Below, piece after piece: positions 14,417 to 21,094 of a stretch of 23,083 nt of DNA; position 1 is the first letter of the stretch, and each line of letters starts with the position of its first letter. The stretch is from assembly GCA_964434235.1 (NCBI GenBank), contig CAYSUN010000014.1:1-23083 (forward strand), read 5' to 3'. The translations under genes were made by a program, and so were the position numbers. The notes beneath the pieces were generated by a model. It was not told where the DNA came from. It did not search any database and saw only the letters and a program-made list of their open reading frames with translations. Source of the DNA: JABMRF01 sp964434235 (GTDB lineage: Bacteria > Patescibacteriota > Patescibacteriia > UBA11705 > JABHMO01).

Positions 14417-14466
14417 TATCTTTAAGATAAAAGTTCATAAATTGTCTAAATTTATTGGAGGATTGC

Positions 14467-14760
14467 ATGTGTAGTACAACTAAGAAGCCGAGTTATTTTG
14501 TGATTTTGGAAGATTTGGAGAGTGCTATGATCAAGGCTCAGCAAGCTTCAGCTGAAGGTCGTGAAGATGCTAAAGTAAACAGTTTTACCACTTTTAGTGC
14601 TTATTGTTCGTCTTTGGAAAGGTTTGAAGATATTCCAGCTGAAAACCGTCAAATCATAGTTGAGAAACTGGAAAACATGCTTACTGTTTTGCAACGGGAA
14701 GCAGGCTATGGCAATTTCCAACAAAAATTACGAACATTGATTTCCAATATGAAAAGCTAA
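14467..14760 (+). CDS. Orphan small helical protein, SD-led
   Basis: This 97-residue protein starts MCSTTKKPSYFVILEDLESA. The start is ATG 14467, 5 bases after GGAGG (14457-14461); an upstream TTG at 14455 precedes the ribosome site and is not used. It is predicted mainly helical, with helices near residues 13-30, 40-55, 58-78 and 82-96, soluble and without signal or motif. It has its own near-consensus promoter and its own terminator, the same layout as the 2774 gene. I recognise no family. Confidence 0.8.
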   Translation: MCSTTKKPSYFVILEDLESAMIKAQQASAEGREDAKVNSFTTFSAYCSSLERFEDIPAENRQIIVEKLENMLTVLQREAGYGNFQQKLRTLISNMKS

Positions 14761-14773
14761 AAAGCAAAACCAG

Positions 14774-14804
14774 AGGATCTCTTTTCAAAAAAGGGATCTT
14801 TTTT
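14774..14804 (+). terminator. Intrinsic terminator after the 14467 gene
   Basis: GATCTCTTTT (14776-14785) pairs with AAAAGGGATC (14789-14798), followed by TTTTTT. Confidence 0.88.
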
Positions 14805-14850
14805 ATTAAAATAATCTGTTTTTACTGTATTTGTGTTAAACATTTTTTCC

Positions 14851-14879
14851 TTGAAATTTGGGCTAAAATAGTATATAGT
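14851..14879 (+). promoter_or_regulatory. Promoter of leuS
   Basis: -35 TTGAAA (14851-14856), 17-base spacer, -10 TATAGT (14874-14879). The leader of about 24 bases has no SD. Confidence 0.7.
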
Positions 14880-14909
14880 TATTAATATAAATATCGATAT
14901 TATAAAAAT

Positions 14910-17900
14910 ATGAATAAATTTAATCACAAAAAAATTGATAAAAAATGGCAAAAATATTGGCAAGATAATGGTATAAATAAAACTCGGGAAGTGGAGGGAA
15001 AAGAAAAATATTATGTTTTAGATATGTTTCCATACCCGTCAGGAGCTGGCCTTCATGTTGGTCATCCAAAAGGTTATATTGCTTCTGATGTAACAGCTAG
15101 GATGAAAATGATGCAAGGATTAAATGTTCTTCATCCAATGGGCTGGGATGCTTTTGGTTTACCGGCAGAAAATTATGCGATAAAAAATAAAGTTCATCCA
15201 AAAAAAGCAGTTGAAAAAAATGTTCAAATTTTTAAAAAGCAATTAAATAAAATTGGTTTTACATACGACTGGGAAAGAGAAGTAAATACAACTGATCCAG
15301 AATATTTTAAATGGACGCAATGGGCATTTATAAAAATGTTTGAAAAAGGTTTAGCTTATGAATCAGCAGAACCGATTATTTGGTGTCCAAGTTGTAAAAC
15401 TGGTTTAGCGATGGAGGATCTTGAAGCTGGTAAGTGCGAACGTTGTGGTAGTGAAGTTGAAAAAAAACCAATGCGTCAATGGGTTCTTAAAATTAAAGAT
15501 TATGCTGATCGATTGCTTTATGATTTAGATAAATTAAATGATTGGCCTGAACCAATAAAAGAAATGCAACGCAATTGGATTGGACGTAGCGAAGGCGCAG
15601 AAATAAATTTTAGGGTCAAAGAGCAAGGGTTAAAGAGCAAAGAAAAATATATAAATATTTTTACAACAAGACCAGATACTTTGTTTGGTGCAACTTTTAT
15701 GGTTTTAGCTCCAGAACATCCGTTGGTGGCTGAAATTACTATTGAAGAAAATAAAAAAGAAGTTGAAAAATATGCAAAATTAGCATCCGCTAAGTCCGAT
15801 TTAGAAAGGTCTGAATTACAAAAAGATAAATCAGGAGTTTTTACTGGTTCTTATGCTATTAATCCTGTTAATGGCAAGGAAATTCCAATTTGGGTGGCAG
15901 ATTATGTTTTAATGGGCTATGGAACTGGTGCAATAATGGCTGTACCAGCGCACGATCAACGTGATTTTGATTTTGCCAAAAAGTATAATTTGCCAATTGA
16001 GCAAGTTATTTCACCAATGTTTATTGATAAGATCAATCCGCCACAAGATGGGTTTAAGGAAGTTTGTCGTGATACTGTTTTGGCTTTTTTGCGAGATAAG
16101 AGTACTGGTAAATATGCGCTTCTTGATTGGCACGGAACGTTAGAAGGAATAACTACCACAATAATGGGTGGCATTGATGAAGGTGAATCAGTAGAAGAAG
16201 CAGCGAGAAAAGAAATTGCTGAAGAAGCTGGATTAGATAATCTTACTTTAGTTGAAAAATCTCGATGGGTTACTGAGGCAAAATATTGTGCTTCGCACAA
16301 AAAAGAAAATCGTCATGCAATAGCTTATGCTTTGTTGTTTGAGGTTGAAAATCTAAAAAATCAAAAAGCTATACTTGATGAAGAAAAATCAAAGCATACA
16401 CTATATTGGGTATCAGAAAAAGAAGTTTTAGATAAATTAGTGCCAGTTCACCAGAAGTTTGTTTGGCAACAGTTACTTAATGAAACAGCTTTAGTTGATG
16501 ACGGTCATTTAATTAATTCTGGTGAATTTGATGGTTTAGCAGTCAAAGATTCAATGAAAAAAATAATTACTTGGTTGGAAGATAAAAATATTGGCAAAGC
16601 AAAAGTTAATTATAAGTTGCAAGATTGGGTTTTTTCTAGACAAAGATATTGGGGTGAACCGATTCCAATTATTCATTGTGAAAATTGTAAAAACAAAAAG
16701 AATGATTACGTTATTTTGCATGGATATTCAGGAACCGGCGAATTTAATGGTTCTGGTGCAGGTTCTGGAAAGAATTGGAGATCTGATCTAAAAGAAAAAT
16801 TAGAAATGCAGGGAAATAAGGTTTTTCTTCCAGACCTTCCTAATACAGAAAAACCAAATATTGATGAACAAGTACAATATGTCTTAGATAATGTAGATTT
16901 TGAAATTGATGAAAATACAATTATTGTGGCCCATAGTTTGGGCGCTGTGGTTGTATACAAATTGCTTGAAAAGATCGGTCAAAAAATAAATAATGTGTAT
17001 TTTATTGATCCTGTATTTAGTCCCAATTTTGGTGATAAAGAAAGACCAGATGTTAATAAGAGTAATGATTGGAATTTTAAAATTGAAAAAATTAAACCAT
17101 TGGCTAATTACACTATTATAGGAGCTTCTGACTTTAGTACTATTCTAGAAAAAGATTTAAAAGAATTGGCTAATAAGTTAGATGCCAATTTAATATTAGC
17201 AAAACCTGAAGCCAGACATTTTACAAGCAATATTGAATCAGTTATAGAGCAAATTGTAATTAATAATAAAGGAGTAATCCCTGTGCCAGAAAAAGATTTG
17301 CCAGTTGTATTACCAACGGTTAAGAGTTATGAACCAACTGGAACTGGGGAGTCACCTTTGGCCGGTATTGATTCTTGGGTTAATGTAAAATGCCCAAATT
17401 GTGGTGGTGCGGGGAAAAGAGAAACAAACACAATGCCTCAGTGGGCGGGTTCAAACTGGTATTATCTTCGTTATGTTGATCCAAATAATAGTAAAGCCTT
17501 AATCGACCCTGTTAAAGAAAAATATTGGATGCCAGTTGATTTTTATATTGGTGGAGCTGAGCATGCTACAAGACACTTGATTTATTCTCGTTTCTGGCAC
17601 AAATTCTTGTTTGATATTGGGGTTGTTTCCAGTGAAGAACCATTTAAACGTTTCCAAAATGTTGGTTTGATTATGGCGGAAGATGGTCGAAAAATGAGTA
17701 AACGTTGGGGCAATGTTATCAATCCTGATGATGTTATCGAAGAATATGGGGCTGATGCATTTCGAACTTATGAAATGTTTATGGGGCCGTTTGATCAACC
17801 AGTAGCTTGGGATACAAACGGACTTCGTGGAGTGAAAAAGTTTTTGGATAAAGTTGATAGTTATGTAAATAATTGTCTAAAAAATAACGCTTTTCAAGAA

Positions 17901-18419
17901 AATGACAACAAAGACATAAATCCAATCCTTCATAAAACAATTAAAAAAGTAACAGAAGATATTAATACTTTTAATTTCAATACAGCCGTTTCGCAAATGA
18001 TGATTTTTATCAATGAAATTAGAAAAGATTTTGGCAAAGAAATTATTCCAGGAAAATCTGAACAATCAATAGCAACTTTAATTTCTAAACAACAGTTAAA
18101 AATGTTCTTGCAATGTTTGGCTCCTTTTGCGCCACATTTAGTTGAAGAACTTTGGCAAAAAATTGGAGAAAAAGAAAGTATTTTCCTTGGGACTGTTTGG
18201 CCAAAATTTGATGAAAGTTTAATTGTTGAGGACACGATTGAAATGCCAATTCAAATTAATGGTAAGTTACGTGAAAAGTTGTTAGTTTCATTGAATATAA
18301 GTGAAGTGGATTTGAAGAAAATGGTTCTGGGAAATAAGCAAGTTCAAAGGTATCTTGAGGGTAAAGAATTGAAAAAATTTATTTATATTAAAAATAGATT
18401 AGTTAGTTTGGTTATTTAG
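14910..18419 (+). CDS. leuS: Leucyl-tRNA synthetase with inserted Nudix and alpha/beta-hydrolase domains
   Basis: This class I synthetase charges tRNA-Leu and edits mischarged norvaline or isoleucine. It has 1169 residues; the usual bacterial length is about 810-880. Synthetase parts: HVGH (49-52), a Cys-pair zinc knuckle (CPSC...CERC, near 150-175), editing domain CP1 with TTRPDT and YGTGAIMAVPAHDQRDFDF, the LINSGEFDGL and DWVFSRQRYWGEPIPI core segments, KMSKR (928-932), the anticodon helical domain and a C-terminal domain ending near INGKLREK. The leucine-specific insertion before KMSKR is essentially absent. Insert 1 (about residues 368-525) is a Nudix domain. Insert 2 (about 599-787) is an RBBP9/YdeN-like hydrolase. 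The frame is uninterrupted and base use looks uniform across the junctions, so this is one polypeptide, not an assembly join of three genes. No SD. Confidence 0.95.
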   Translation: MNKFNHKKIDKKWQKYWQDNGINKTREVEGKEKYYVLDMFPYPSGAGLHVGHPKGYIASDVTARMKMMQGLNVLHPMGWDAFGLPAENYAIKNKVHPKKAVEKNVQIFKKQLNKIGFTYDWEREVNTTDPEYFKWTQWAFIKMFEKGLAYESAEPIIWCPSCKTGLAMEDLEAGKCERCGSEVEKKPMRQWVLKIKDYADRLLYDLDKLNDWPEPIKEMQRNWIGRSEGAEINFRVKEQGLKSKEKYINIFTTRPDTLFGATFMVLAPEHPLVAEITIEENKKEVEKYAKLASAKSDLERSELQKDKSGVFTGSYAINPVNGKEIPIWVADYVLMGYGTGAIMAVPAHDQRDFDFAKKYNLPIEQVISPMFIDKINPPQDGFKEVCRDTVLAFLRDKSTGKYALLDWHGTLEGITTTIMGGIDEGESVEEAARKEIAEEAGLDNLTLVEKSRWVTEAKYCASHKKENRHAIAYALLFEVENLKNQKAILDEEKSKHTLYWVSEKEVLDKLVPVHQKFVWQQLLNETALVDDGHLINSGEFDGLAVKDSMKKIITWLEDKNIGKAKVNYKLQDWVFSRQRYWGEPIPIIHCENCKNKKNDYVILHGYSGTGEFNGSGAGSGKNWRSDLKEKLEMQGNKVFLPDLPNTEKPNIDEQVQYVLDNVDFEIDENTIIVAHSLGAVVVYKLLEKIGQKINNVYFIDPVFSPNFGDKERPDVNKSNDWNFKIEKIKPLANYTIIGASDFSTILEKDLKELANKLDANLILAKPEARHFTSNIESVIEQIVINNKGVIPVPEKDLPVVLPTVKSYEPTGTGESPLAGIDSWVNVKCPNCGGAGKRETNTMPQWAGSNWYYLRYVDPNNSKALIDPVKEKYWMPVDFYIGGAEHATRHLIYSRFWHKFLFDIGVVSSEEPFKRFQNVGLIMAEDGRKMSKRWGNVINPDDVIEEYGADAFRTYEMFMGPFDQPVAWDTNGLRGVKKFLDKVDSYVNNCLKNNAFQENDNKDINPILHKTIKKVTEDINTFNFNTAVSQMMIFINEIRKDFGKEIIPGKSEQSIATLISKQQLKMFLQCLAPFAPHLVEELWQKIGEKESIFLGTVWPKFDESLIVEDTIEMPIQINGKLREKLLVSLNISEVDLKKMVLGNKQVQRYLEGKELKKFIYIKNRLVSLVI
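15618..15644 (+). repeat. 27-base dispersed repeat, leuS coding copy
   Basis: Matches the intergenic copy at 9798-9824 at 26 of 27 positions. Its length is exactly 9 codons, read as KEQGLKSKE (residues 237-245). It lies in a variable hairpin at the start of the CP1 editing domain, just before TTRPDT. Confidence 0.75.
16014..16484 (+). other. Nudix domain inserted in leuS (protein domain)
   Basis: This stretch of about 157 residues lies between KKYNLPIEQVIS of CP1 and LVDDGHLINSGEFDGL of the core return. E. coli LeuRS has a loop of roughly 20 residues there. The Nudix box runs from Gly420 to Leu442 (bases 16167-16235), with Gly420, Glu426, Lys434-Glu435, Glu438-Glu439 and Gly441 at the G-x5-E-x7-RE-U-x-EE-x-G-U positions. 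Only the Arg is changed (to Lys, with an Arg just before it). The metal-binding Glu residues are all present, so hydrolysis of a nucleoside diphosphate-linked substrate is plausible. Confidence 0.85.
16704..17270 (+). other. RBBP9/YdeN-like serine hydrolase inserted in leuS (protein domain)
   Basis: This stretch of about 189 residues, the usual size of a whole RBBP9-family protein, lies between HCENCKNKK and GVIPVPEKDLPVVLP. Visible signatures are the opening VILHGYSGTGEF, the LPDLPNTEKP segment typical of the family, and the nucleophile elbow AHSLGA with Ser676. An acid candidate is Asp741 (GASDFSTI) and a base candidate is His770 (EARHFTS). The complete triad suggests an active esterase or amidase; its substrate is unknown. 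Confidence 0.85.
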
Positions 18420-18441
18420 TGAAAATAATATAGGTAGTAAT

Positions 18442-18474
18442 AAAAAACTCAGTCAGAATGTCTGGCTGAGTTTT
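18442..18474. terminator. Bidirectional terminator between leuS and the 18449-18742 cluster
   Basis: AAAACTCAGTCAGA and TCTGGCTGAGTTTT pair over 14 positions (one G-T) around ATG, with A-rich and T-rich flanks for both strands. The stop of the 19-codon minus-strand frame lies inside it. Confidence 0.9.
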
Positions 18475-18508
18475 CGCTTAGAAGCGAAGAGCCCAAAGTT
18501 CTCTTCAT
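18449..18508 (-). CDS. Candidate 19-residue microprotein
   Basis: ATG at 18508 is preceded by AAGGAG (18520-18515) at a 6-base spacing. The peptide is MKRTLGSSLLSENSARHSD. Its last codons and stop lie in the upstream arm and loop of the terminator stem, so translation to the end would affect terminator folding. It follows the 66-residue gene on the same strand by 33 bases. The good ribosome site is the only support; a chance ATG is possible. Confidence 0.4.
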   Translation of the reverse strand: MKRTLGSSLLSENSARHSD

Positions 18509-18530
18509 CTAAATCTCCTTTAGCGTTTTT

Positions 18531-18563
18531 TGCAAAGCAAGTTAAATCTGTTGTTGCTTTGCA
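18531..18563. repeat. 10-bp inverted repeat around the stop codon of the 18542 gene
   Basis: TGCAAAGCAA (18531-18540) and TTGCTTTGCA (18554-18563) enclose 13 bases containing the stop codon. On the minus strand it is followed by AAAAA, not T, so it is not a standard terminator; it may stabilise the mRNA or separate the two frames. Confidence 0.6.
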
Positions 18564-18742
18564 TCAATGATTTGGTGCAAGTTTTTTTCCTGCACTTTTT
18601 GGTCTTTTAAACTTTTGACAATTTCTTGACTGCCCCCTTTTAAGCCTGACGGTCCGGCTTTTAGCTGATCTAATCTAGTTTTGATAATTAGACTAGTCAT
18701 TATCAATGATAAAAGAAAAAAAGATTGGCGGTGGTTGCGCAT
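18542..18742 (-). CDS. Small N-terminally anchored protein, SD-led
   Basis: This 66-residue protein has one N-terminal hydrophobic segment (SFFLLSLIMTSLII, residues 7-20) after a basic start (MRNHRQ), i.e. a signal-anchor or uncleaved signal. A Gly-rich link (AGPSGLKGGS) and a charged coiled-coil tail (QEIVKSLKDQKVQEKNLHQI) follow. AGGAGG lies 5 bases before the ATG at 18742. It is probably a single-pass membrane protein with an exposed helix; no family was recognised. The start codon lies in one RNA hairpin and the stop codon in another, so translation may be controlled. Confidence 0.75.
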   Translation of the reverse strand: MRNHRQSFFLLSLIMTSLIIKTRLDQLKAGPSGLKGGSQEIVKSLKDQKVQEKNLHQIIDAKQQQI

Positions 18743-18766
18743 ATCAACCTCCTAAAATCATGCGCA
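18736..18766 (-). promoter_or_regulatory. Hairpin that sequesters the start codon of the 18542 gene
   Basis: On the minus strand TGCGCAT (18766-18760) pairs perfectly with ATGCGCA (18742-18736), whose first three bases are the start codon. The AGGAGG ribosome site sits in the 17-base loop. A second hairpin, AGCAGT/ACTGCT (18782-18766), abuts it upstream. This looks like a translational switch. Confidence 0.55.
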
Positions 18767-18781
18767 GCAGTTCCATACTGC

Positions 18782-19016
18782 TTTGGCCAAATCATTTTTA
18801 TCAATGAACAAACTGTCTATTTATATTATATTTGTAAATTTTACTAATTAAAACAGCAGTTGAGGATAATTATTTTTAATTTTTGTTGAAGTTATAAACA
18901 TTAATATTTCTTTATTTAAAATTAAATTTTATTAGAAAATAACACAATTAATTTATTTTTTTATAATTTAGAGAAAATAACGTGTCAGTTATTCCTGACA
19001 GAATTTGGCCAATCTG
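18782..19016. promoter_or_regulatory. Non-coding gap with repeated TTTGGCCAA and an inverted repeat
   Basis: The region between 18743 and 19091 has no convincing gene. It holds TTTGGCCAAA (18782-18791) and TTTGGCCAAT (19004-19013), and TGTCAG-6-CTGACA (18983-19000). The latter is centred about 61 bases before the predicted start of the TrmB-like pair, a position typical of activator sites. The rest is AT-rich sequence in which I see nothing. Confidence 0.4.
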
Positions 19017-19046
19017 TGGACAACTATTTTAAAATGTTGTTATAAA
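19017..19046 (+). promoter_or_regulatory. Promoter of the tandem TrmB-like genes
   Basis: -35 TGGACA (19017-19022), 18-base spacer, -10 TATAAA (19041-19046). The predicted start is near 19053. Confidence 0.55.
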
Positions 19047-19091
19047 GTGTTAACATTTTAGTAGAGGGGTTTGTTTAATAAACTTTTAGTT

Positions 19092-19847
19092 ATGTCTTTA
19101 AGTCAAGAATTATTAGCGATTGGGTTAACTAACAAAGAAGCAGAAGTTTATCTAGCAACTTTACAGCTAGGTTATGCTAGTGTGATTGAAATTTCGAACA
19201 AGGCTAATGTTAACAGAACAACTGCATACACTCACATTAAAAATTTGATCACGCGAGGTTTGATAAATGGAGTGGAAAAAGGTGGAAAAGTTTATTATTT
19301 AGCCGAAAAGCCGGATAAATTAAAATACTTGTATGAACAGCAGGAAAAAGAAATTAGACGTAAGCGCGAAATGCTTGATAAAATTTTGCCTAAATTAGAG
19401 TCGATTTATAATGTAGCCAAAGGAAAACCAGAAGTTCGTTATTATAGTTATAATAATGAAAATAATTTACAAAATATTAGGCAAGAAATAGTTGATTTAA
19501 GGGCTAGAGAAGTTTATAATATTTTTAATTATTCACTTTATAAAAATTACATTAATAAAAAACACATTGAAAGTATTTTGGACTCTTGTGGTAATTTTAA
19601 AGCAATATATATAGCGCCAAATAGAATAGTTGATAATCGGTTAAGACAGTTCCAAAATAATGAAACATTCAAGTTAAGGTTTTTATCCAGTTCAAAATTT
19701 GATTTTTTAAGTGAAATTCTAGTAGCTTCAGATAATGTTTACATTGCCGGGCAGGGAGATTTGTTAGTTATAAAAGATAGTTTGTTTTCTCAAACTTTAG
19801 CTTTGCTTTTTGAGGCCATGTGGGGGATGGCAGAAAATTTTGATTAA
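19092..19847 (+). CDS. TrmB-family transcriptional regulator, first of a tandem pair
   Basis: This 251-residue protein was annotated from ATG 19092 because MSLSQELLAIGLTNKEAEVY aligns with the paralog start MLVRELENFGLTEKEARVY. A TTG at 19071 sits against a GAGGGG with almost no spacing and is less likely. The N-terminal winged helix includes VIEISNKANVNRTTAYTHIK (HTH near 33-55) and the wing GKVYYLAEKP. A coiled-coil linker (EQQEKEIRRKREMLDKILPK) leads to a C-terminal domain of about 130 residues with no recognised ligand motif. The second paralog follows after 14 bases, so they are co-transcribed and may form heterodimers. Confidence 0.87.
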   Translation: MSLSQELLAIGLTNKEAEVYLATLQLGYASVIEISNKANVNRTTAYTHIKNLITRGLINGVEKGGKVYYLAEKPDKLKYLYEQQEKEIRRKREMLDKILPKLESIYNVAKGKPEVRYYSYNNENNLQNIRQEIVDLRAREVYNIFNYSLYKNYINKKHIESILDSCGNFKAIYIAPNRIVDNRLRQFQNNETFKLRFLSSSKFDFLSEILVASDNVYIAGQGDLLVIKDSLFSQTLALLFEAMWGMAENFD

Positions 19848-19861
19848 TTTAATAAAAAAAT

Positions 19862-20605
19862 ATGTTAGTTCGCGAATTAGAAAATTTTGGTTTAACTGAA
19901 AAAGAGGCAAGAGTTTATTTAGCGTCTTTGGAATTAGGCACAGCCACAGTTCAAGAAATTTCACAAAAATCTAATGTTAATAGGGCGACAACTTATATTC
20001 AAGTTGAATCTTTGCTTAAGCAAGGTTTGCTTTCCACGGTGGATAAAGATAAAAAAAGTTTGTTTATGGCTGAAAAGCCAGAAAAGTTAATAACTATTTT
20101 AGAAGATCGTAGGCAAGAACTTGAGTTCAAAGAAGAAAAAATAAGAAAATTAATTCCAGATTTTGAGGCTTTATATAATGTAGTTGAGGATAAACCAAGG
20201 GTCAGATTTTTTCAGGGTTTTACGGGTACACAATCTTGGCGAGCTGATATTTTTAAACAAGCACCAAAACAAATGAATGTGATTTTACCATTGATTGAAA
20301 ATTTCGATAAAATGGTTTCTGAAACTGATTTTTTGGAAAAATTATTTAGCCGAATTGAAGAAATAAGATTTTTAGTTCCAGCTGAAAAAAAGCAAATTAT
20401 GAAAAAATGGCCAGCTTCTCAAAATTTTAAAATGAAATATCACAAAATTAAAGGATTTAAATCAGAACTGATTGTTTATAGTGGAAAGGTTTTTATTAGT
20501 AAACCAATTTATGGTAAATCTATGTCTATTTTGTTAGAGGAAAGTAATTTTTATGAAAGTTTTTTGGCTATGTATAATCATTTTTGGGAAATTGCTGAAG
20601 AATAA
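19862..20605 (+). CDS. TrmB-family transcriptional regulator, second of a tandem pair
   Basis: This 247-residue protein is clearly homologous to its upstream neighbour through the HTH (VQEISQKSNVNRATTYIQVE), the wing (KSLFMAEKPEKL) and the coiled-coil linker. It diverges in the C-terminal domain, where ligand or partner specificity would lie. The ATG follows an A-rich stretch with no SD, 14 bases after the previous stop. The stop codon at 20603-20605 overlaps the A-run that serves as the T-tract of the minus-strand terminator. The pair looks like a local duplication followed by divergence. Confidence 0.87.
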   Translation: MLVRELENFGLTEKEARVYLASLELGTATVQEISQKSNVNRATTYIQVESLLKQGLLSTVDKDKKSLFMAEKPEKLITILEDRRQELEFKEEKIRKLIPDFEALYNVVEDKPRVRFFQGFTGTQSWRADIFKQAPKQMNVILPLIENFDKMVSETDFLEKLFSRIEEIRFLVPAEKKQIMKKWPASQNFKMKYHKIKGFKSELIVYSGKVFISKPIYGKSMSILLEESNFYESFLAMYNHFWEIAEE

Positions 20606-20631
20606 AAAAACACCATCTGAAGCAGACGGTG
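20604..20631 (-). terminator. Terminator of the 20667 gene
   Basis: CACCATCTG (20611-20619) pairs with CAGACGGTG (20623-20631) with one G-T type pair. On the minus strand it runs into seven T. Confidence 0.88.
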
Positions 20632-20666
20632 TGCGTTGACGAAGAGTATGTTTTTAGTGAAATTCC

Positions 20667-20852
20667 TTAAATGAACGAATAATTAATATATTGCCTATTG
20701 GAGCGAAAACCATGTCCACCCTGAGTGCAGAGTGAAGCACAAGGCTTTGAAGCCTTAATTCGGGATACATTTTGTGTAATTTGAGCTTTACCGTGTTGCA
20801 TTACAAACTTTGTGCCTTTACTCGTTAGATACAAAACTTTTGTTTGAAACAT
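20667..20852 (-). CDS. Orphan small basic protein, SD-led
   Basis: This 61-residue basic protein starts MFQTKVLYLTSKGTKFVMQH and has two Cys near its centre (CASLC). GGAGG lies 5 bases before the ATG at 20852. It has a consensus-like promoter about 75 bases upstream, a leader hairpin (ATTCTTC/GAAGAAT, 20882-20899) and its own terminator. No family was recognised. It belongs to the set of free-standing SD-led orphan genes in this window. Confidence 0.7.
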   Translation of the reverse strand: MFQTKVLYLTSKGTKFVMQHGKAQITQNVSRIKASKPCASLCTQGGHGFRSNRQYINYSFI

Positions 20853-20925
20853 GCTTCCTCCACAGTTTGCTACTGTTAATCATTCTTCACTTGAAGAATA
20901 ATACATAGAGAATAATTAACTTAGA

Positions 20926-20954
20926 AGTATAGCAGTATTGTTTATTTTTGTCAA
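20926..20954 (-). promoter_or_regulatory. Promoter of the 20667 gene
   Basis: Minus-strand -35 TTGACA (20954-20949), 17-base spacer, -10 TATACT (20931-20926). Confidence 0.85.
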
Positions 20955-21059
20955 TAGTAATAGTTCAGATTAAATAACAATGTTAATTGTTTATATCTTA
21001 ATTAATTTTGCTAAAATTACAAATAAAAGCATGAATGATAAGTTTTTTGTTAATACCTA

Positions 21060-21088
21060 TTGACAAAAGCGTATTATTTTGCTATAAT
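21060..21088 (+). promoter_or_regulatory. Perfect consensus promoter of a candidate small RNA
   Basis: -35 TTGACA (21060-21065), 17-base spacer, -10 TATAAT (21083-21088): both hexamers and the spacing are ideal. No protein gene lies downstream on this strand. The stretch 20955-21059 before it shows nothing recognisable. Confidence 0.85.
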
Positions 21089-21094
21089 ACTTTA

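Noticed and set aside
15956..16300. A 114-codon minus-strand frame inside leuS
   Set aside because: It is a shadow of the Nudix-coding region; no ribosome site and no plausible protein features.
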